From NCBI GenBank assembly GCA_034770075.1, contig CM068382.1, positions 7,954,685 to 8,018,684 of the forward strand: DNA of 64,000 nt. Reading direction: 5' to 3'. Position 1 is the stretch's first letter. Each line of letters starts with the position of its first letter. Source of the DNA: Aralia elata. Taxonomy: Eukaryota; Streptophyta; Magnoliopsida; Apiales; Araliaceae. A model generated the notes under the pieces. That model searched no databases. It was not told where the DNA came from and saw nothing but the letters and a program-made list of their open reading frames with translations. Of the stretch, positions 57,770-64,000 are shown one piece after another. The position numbers and the translations under genes were made by a program.

Positions 57770-60700
57770 TTCTCCCTTCTGTCGGTGACGAAAATTATGA
57801 CTTCTGAGCTCTGCTTTTTGCTAGGTTTCATTCCCGCCAACGGCAATTTAGCGAGTTGATATTCGGCCCATGAATTTGAACCGAAGCGGCTCGACCCTTT
57901 TGATTTCTAACTAGGCCTGTGAATCGGGCTCAAGATTCATTTTAAAATCTGAACTTGATTCTTATGATAGCAATGTTCAAATTCGGCCCATATAAGTTGC
58001 CAAGTTTCGGGCTTATTCTCAGTCCAATCCATATATAAAAATAAGTATAACTAAGATCAACCCTTAAAATGGGAAAATGAAAATTATAATTTTAAATAAT
58101 AAAATATTTAGTAAAACATCATTTTCTATTACCCACATCACAATTTATAATTTAAATCAACATTAGTGGGCCATTAGACACATACTCCATCATTTATTAT
58201 TTTCAATATTTCATCTTGCAATTGTTAAATGTAATTATTAAATTTTATATGAGTTCATGGTAAAGTATTTTGTCTAAGCCTATAGTCACTTTTTTATGTT
58301 GGAGTTTAGCGTAACAATGAAAAGGGCAATGGTATTCTATTCTTTTATCGAATTTATTTTTATTTGTGAAAATATAAAAAATAAAAATAAAATTATAAAT
58401 GTATGTGGACTAGACACGTCTGATTAGGTATACGAGTAGTTTACATTTATGTTGTGTTAATAAATGAGATAAGTCAATATTTCTATTACAAAATTTTCTA
58501 ATAAATATAATTTTGGTTAAAATAATTTTTACTTTCTTTCATAATTAAAAAAGACCAATGAATGGTAACATATGGTGTGGCCGTGGGATTATCACTCAAA
58601 AATGTTGTGTAAAATTAACAGATACAAGAAAATTTAAAATAATGTGCACGAGATTGAAATTTGAAACCCATTATTAAGCACTCACATGGTGATTGGTGAA
58701 GATGTACAATTTCACATGCTGCACAGCCAATTTAAATTACACAAGACGTGGAAAGTGACAAGTGGTAGGAACCTTTAAGCTACAATAATTATTGTTAGAC
58801 TTAGAGCTGTCCCCAAATGCTGAAAATATTATAAGAAAATATTATAGGCAAATATTATTGTAGGAACCTTTAAATTTAAGCTACAATAGTCATTGTTGGA
58901 TAACACTTCGTTTATTAAAAAAATTATAGGAATTTTTTTATCACACAATTTATTTATATAGGGATAACAATTTTTTTTATTCTTTTCTTTAAAATATTTC
59001 ATATTTTTTTTACATTAACGAAAAACTGTATTCAGAGTTAAAAAATTATGGGTCCGCCGGTGAAATACATGGCCATTGGCCAATAATGTTGTTTAACACT
59101 CAAATTATTGTAAGCCTTCTAAACCTTACCTATTGTTGGAAAGGAATAGCAATTGAATCATTAACTAAACACACAAATGGAAGAGAAAAATATCATATCA
59201 AGAAATCCAAGGAGTTGGCATAAGCTGTGTTTTCTTTATGCTACTATGTTTAATCAAATTTTAAAAATAAATAATAAATATCAAAATTATAGGACCCTTA
59301 TAAGTATCAAAATTCTACAAGGAGAAAATCACCCTGAACAAATCACATAATAAACCCAGTAAAATCTATACAAAGTCATAAACTATAAACTATCATAAGC
59401 TTGTTAAAGAATTGTATTCCCCCTTATAAGTTCCAACTTGGGACAGTTTACTGTCTCAAAGTCTTTTATTTCTTTCAATTTGCAGAGATGAATTTCCTAA
59501 TAGAAAGGCTTCTTGATCTATAAACAAACAATTTCTTGTATGTACTTGTTCATCTGATGTAGTCCAAATAAAAATCCGAAAAGCTCCCCCACAGTTGCTT
59601 AATTCCCTGCAAATGAAATTTGAACAAGATTAATTGTATGAAGAAAGAAAAATAAATGTATCATCGCCGTACCGGAGAAGTGATCATAATTAAATACAGT
59701 CTATAAATCAAAGTATTTTCAGTTAGAAATGTCAAAGCAATAATAAACCTTCTATTGGCAATGCAAGTTATGGCCTAACAACCACGGCATAATTCATCAA
59801 TACTATTATGAAGAGAGGGACCCTCGTTAGGTGTGCATGAAATCCAATTTATTTTAGATTTTCTTATCTGCTGACTTAATTCGTAACACATTATTATCAG
59901 TCACCTAAAACCATGATCTTATGAAGCACATAACTAGGACCACCTTGGTTTGTAGGTCCAATTTTGTTCCGAATACCAGCTGGGATGGTGTGGGAGCTTG
60001 CCAGTTACTAATGGAAACTTTACCAAATTGGATTCGTTGATTTCTGTCTATCTTATCCTCCTTGGTCCATGCTGATACAAGAATTACTGTTAAAGTGAAA
60101 CTGGACTAGATAATATTGAAAGCCACAAGCCAACTTTCTGTGGCTTAAGCATCAAACTGATGTTACATCCCAACATTTCTTGTTTTTGCTGGTTATATTT
60201 TTGTTTTTGATAATATTCCTACAAGACGCCTAAAGAAACATTGATACTTATCATTGATTTTCTTGCCAAGAAAAACAGACAACTAAACCAAACTCAGTAG
60301 CATGAACTCGAGAGGTCAAACGCTCCTGTGTGACCAAGGATGAACTTGTTATCAAAAAACCCCCACATACACAGAAAGTTTCTAATAAATGAGACTTGAA
60401 ATTGATGCGCGATAAGACTAGAAAATGGTGGGCACTACTCCGCCGAAGGCTGATGCAGCACCTTTGCTTTTACAAATAGATAAAAAAAGAAGAAGACAAA
60501 TATCTCATCACCCTTCAAATATAGGCATCACAACCAACGACAATACGAATGAGCTTTCACCTTTGGCGATTCTTAAAAAAGGTTAAAACTGCCAAAAGAT
60601 GACACTAATGGTGGCTTCTTTTCCTGATAGAAGCAAGTTTGGACATTTGTCTAGTTGGAGACAAGAAGAATTTCTTCACAGTAAGATTCATATGAATAAT

Positions 60701-61218
60701 TGCAATTGTAGATAAGAAGGATGGAGACTAGTACCATATCTTGAATAAACAATGGTGGTGGTTAGAGATTCTTATAATTGAAGTGTTCAGAAAGAACCAT
60801 ATTATAATTTTTAAGTGTACACATGATGCATGCATATTGTAGTAGAGACTTTACCAACAGATAATTGCAAGTTCTAGACCATAAATTCTATAATTCTTCA
60901 AAGAGTTCCCCAGTACTCCCTCTGTCCAAAATACAGAGTTCTACTTTCTCTGTAATTTTTAACGGAAAAGATACTCATTTTTTTCTAACGGAGGGAGAAT
61001 ATTTGAGAAAAGGTTAGAAAATTGACTTTGCAGAACTACTACTTCATCATACTTAAGGGTGTTAACCCAGTCCACTCACTTGAACTTTTGAACTTCTGAT
61101 GAAACTAAAGTACAAGGACCTGCAGAAAAATGAGTATGGAGAAAGGCATTCAAATAGAAGTGAAGAAATTCAAACTTCTTACCTTCACGTTCTTTCACAA
61201 GAGAAAATGTTGAACTTT
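57770..61218. other. Intergenic, no gene recognised
   Basis: 5' flank of DPB4, then AT-rich DNA to the 3' end of the glucanase gene. A short Stowaway-like relic lies at 60914-60997 (TACTCCCTCTGTCCAAAATA at one end, CTAACGGAGGGAGA at the other). No RNA gene was recognised. Confidence 0.5.
60914..60997. mobile_element. Short Stowaway-like MITE relic
   Basis: 84 bp with CTCCCTCTGTCC at the left and CGGAGGGAG at the right, the conserved tips of Stowaway elements. The interior is reduced. Confidence 0.45.
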
Positions 61219-63325
61219 CTAGCTTTCAAGCCGGAGTAGGAGTGCAAGGGAAACAAGGAGAAAGGTGATAATAGACAAGGCCTGTGAATAATGAGGATTA
61301 TATTAGATGCTTCATTTTTTGATATTTTAAATCAGCAATTAATAATAAATTATATACTATTAACTACAAGAGTTTAAAAAATAAATAAATAAATAAATAA
61401 ATTCATTTGAATCAACACCAACAAAGTAAATTGACAGAGATAGAACAGTAGAGCAGATCAAATAAATTAAGATGATAGTGTTTCTTACATTTTTCTGAGA
61501 AGCTGAATAATCAATACGTGGAAGATAACCCTGAACCCCAATATCATAAACTGGATTACCATTAGGATAATACAGCCCATAATTCCTTTCTGATAACGGA
61601 CCAGGCTTTAGATTCTCATTAAAAAGTGCAAAAACATATACGTCGATTGGTACTGATGGTCTTGCTGGAGTACCTTGTCTGTCCTCTATCCTTTGCAGCA
61701 AATTTCTATTGTATAGGCCAGCATTTTGTACTGTAGCTCCTGCCTCATTGGGATCCCCCTTAGAAGGCCAACCCGTCTCAGAAATTTGAACTTGTACATC
61801 CGTATGACCCATTGCTTTCATTGCCGAATAAACAGCATCAATTTGTGCATACAACATATTATCGTAGTTTAGATTTGTAATCGGATCCTTCATCCCTGGA
61901 TTAGGCTCAAAAAGAACGTATTCCAATGAAACTTGATCTGGGTTATCTTTGTATGCAAAAAATGGATACGCATTTATAAGAAATGGTGAGCTGGCCTGGA
62001 CATGAAAATCAAGAATGGGCTGGATGTATTCAGCAAGATCTTGTTGGAAAGTCCCTGAAGATGGTGGAAAGGAGTTACCTAAGATTTGAAGAGAATGAGC
62101 CGTTGTCACGTAGACTTGTTTGTTTAGGCCAAGATTAACAAGAGCCCCATACACCGATTGCATAGCAGGGAGGAGATATGACTTTAACTGAGTGTCGTTG
62201 CCCGATAAGACCTCATTTCCAACAAGGATGCAAGAAATATTGGTCTGGCTAAGGTATGTCTGAACATGTTCTTGAATCCAAGTTTGAGCTTTCATGGGGT
62301 CATTCATTGTTTGAAGATATTCATTCCCAAGTCCAATGATAAATTCAACATTCGAATTGGAAAATGCAGTTAATACATTTGGGTCAGCATCATAGAGCTT
62401 CACTCTGCTGATGTTGAGAGATTTAAGGAGAAAAGATACACGGGATGGAGAAGGGAGATTGTTGGCGATCTGACCATAGTTAATTCCAACTCCAAGGCTA
62501 TGGATACTAACAAATAAATCTGGAAAAAAAACATCAACAAAAAAATAAAAATTAAGAAAAATGTTAAAGATTGTATTGGATTAAGAGTAAAATAAACTAC
62601 AGAAAATATCAACAGAAAAATGAAGAAAAATAATTAAAATAATAGCTAAACAAAATTCAAAAAAAATGAAAGTAAAGTGTAATATCTAACCAATCCCGAA
62701 GTACAATAAATTATAAGAAAGTTCTGTTTGGAAGAACATTTTAAACAGGTTAGTACTATATCAATTTAAAAAATGAAAGAAGAAAGGAGAAATTGGAAAA
62801 GCTGATAAACCGATAGTTCAATTCAAAAGGCCAGAGCCAATACAATGGAGGTCACATCAATATCATCATCAGCAGCAGCAGCATCAATTACAACTAAATT
62901 CATACAAATTAAGTAAAAGTTCCTATTCCATTCCATCAAATGATTCCATATCCTTAATACTAACCGCGATATATCAATGAATTGCCAGAAAATGAGACTA
63001 CTCATGTCTAAGAATATGCAGGGTGGTAAAATAACACATAAAACTCTGAATCTTGAATATGTCAGTGCTTGCCACCCAAATGACCAAAACAAGAAAAACC
63101 CAATTGAGCATAACACATTAACTTAACATAAATAACTTTATTCTTAAATTTCCTATAAATCAAGAAAATAAGAACCTATAATTTTCGTTTGCCTTTTCAA
63201 CTTGTTCACAGTGAGTACCTAAACAAGAGAGAAACAAAGGCAAAAGATGCAATGAAATTGTAGAGATGGATAGAAGTGAGACCTGATAGAGAGAGAAGAA
63301 GAAGAGCCCGGAAGAGGGTGGCCAT
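61219..63325 (-). CDS. Glucan endo-1,3-beta-glucosidase (GH17), GPI-anchor type
   Basis: Three exons: 63325-63283, 62519-61489 and 61281-61219; phases agree, 378 residues. It hydrolyses beta-1,3-glucan (callose) at the cell wall or plasmodesmata. Residues 1-22 are a signal peptide (MATLFRALLLLSLS...IHS), then the GH17 start GVGINYGQIANNLPSP. The acid/base is E117 in ILVGNEVLSG and the nucleophile is E262 in QISETGWPSKGD. RNYGLYYPNGNPVYD near the end closes the barrel. The small last exon adds ALSIITFLLVSLALLLRLES, a hydrophobic C-terminus that fits a GPI-anchor signal. There is no X8/CBM43 domain. If intron 2 is retained the frame runs on 52 codons without the hydrophobic tail, so the splice decides anchoring. 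Confidence 0.93.
61282..61488 (-). other. Last intron of the GH17 gene
   Basis: 207 bp, GTAAGA...CACAG, phase 0, between the catalytic domain and the GPI-type tail exon. It contains an AAAT repeat (61378-61402). Confidence 0.8.
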
Positions 63326-64000
63326 TTACTCAGCTAATCTCCGCCGATTCTCCTCCTCGGGAACTCCTCAGCCAGAATGGCCCCTTTTATGGAATGCCTT
63401 GTGCGTGTTTATATTTCCGTGTATCGTGTAAAAAGCGTGCAGAGATTTATATATATAGATATATAAATATATGATCGTCAAGTCGGAAAAGAGAAAGTAA
63501 CTGCTCAGGAGACTTTCCATGGATGGTGTATTTAAGATTTAATTAAAAAATATGAGATGTTTTATAAAAATATAAAAAAAATTAGAGTTACAAAATAAAG
63601 GATTAGCAAGTCATGTCAAGCATCACTTTTTTTTTTAAATGTATATACTATTATAATTTTGTGATTATAGGACACCTCCTACTGCACAACAAGTTTTGAT
63701 ATTTAAAAGTCAGGTACTTCGGTATTAAATATTAACCACTAGGTTAAGACCTAATCAACATGTTAATTCGAAATAATTATGTACACTTGCTTCTTCATAA
63801 CATTGTTTATCCCCTGCTAACTTCATTTATGTAAGACCTGTAGTAATTTTGACTTTGTTAACGGATAAACTTAAACTTGTGCAAAGTACAAAGAAAGATG
63901 TACCGTTGTGCTATCATTTTAAAGATCTCCTAAGTGCAATTAATATGAAAAAAATAATAACTAACTCAATTAATCTTGATAGAAATGTTATATTCGCAGG
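63326..64000. other. 5' flank of the GH17 gene
   Basis: Promoter-side DNA with a TATATATA run near 63450. No other gene recognised. Confidence 0.5.

Overview
This is nuclear DNA from a flowering plant, almost certainly a eudicot. The evidence is AT-rich intergenic DNA, GT-AG introns, single-exon germin-like genes in tandem, and several plant-only families (Root_cap, ROP GAP with a CRIB motif, FAF domain, plant MULE transposase). The species cannot be named from the sequence. Nothing prokaryotic or viral was recognised. Every gene model below is assembled by eye from reading frames and splice signals, and most joins are confirmed by frame continuity.

Layout. (1) 1-14.2 kb: a cluster of three germin-like protein (GLP) genes, all on the + strand, at 1.5, 4.2 and 13.6 kb. 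The gap between the second and third is filled by a 6.6-kb insertion: a probable large solo LTR (6196-12814) that itself holds a gene-capturing MULE (9329-12037). (2) 15.5-17.5 kb: a two-exon secreted Root_cap-domain protein on the - strand, with three eight-cysteine repeats joined by polyproline. (3) 18.9-29.6 kb: transposons, namely a Stowaway-like MITE, a smaller solo LTR, and a second gene-capturing MULE (20572-29589) split by a coding MULE (20649-26897). The coding MULE carries a broken MuDR-type transposase and an oppositely oriented GRF zinc-finger gene. (4) 31.4-37.1 kb: a five-exon ROP GAP gene. (5) 39.2-40.0 kb: a FAF-domain (EAR1-like) gene. (6) 42.7-44.9 kb: a 1-kb tandem duplication carrying a hAT-type MITE in each unit, followed by a LINE relic. 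(7) 46.3-50.0 kb: a small mitochondrial IF1-like gene on the - strand, with a third gene-capturing MULE just upstream of it (50115-51797). (8) 54.8-57.8 kb: a histone-fold DNA polymerase epsilon subunit on the - strand, with a 504-bp hAT element in intron 2. (9) 61.2-63.3 kb: a GH17 beta-1,3-glucanase on the - strand with a GPI-type tail.

Most unusual content. Three related non-autonomous Mutator-like elements each have 9-bp target duplications. They share the same two ends and a GGTTACC/GGTAACC-based minisatellite, but each carries different cargo. Copy 1 holds pieces of a dynein light chain, a cytokinin-receptor CHASE domain and an arogenate dehydratase. Copy 2 holds the R3 repeat of an R2R3-MYB gene. 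Copy 3 holds unidentified coding-like segments. I recognise Pack-MULEs as a class, but I do not recognise this end-cargo-array-end family with a dimeric minisatellite.

The host genes do not form a pathway. The GLPs, Root_cap protein and glucanase are all predicted to be secreted or wall-associated; the others are unrelated housekeeping or signalling genes.
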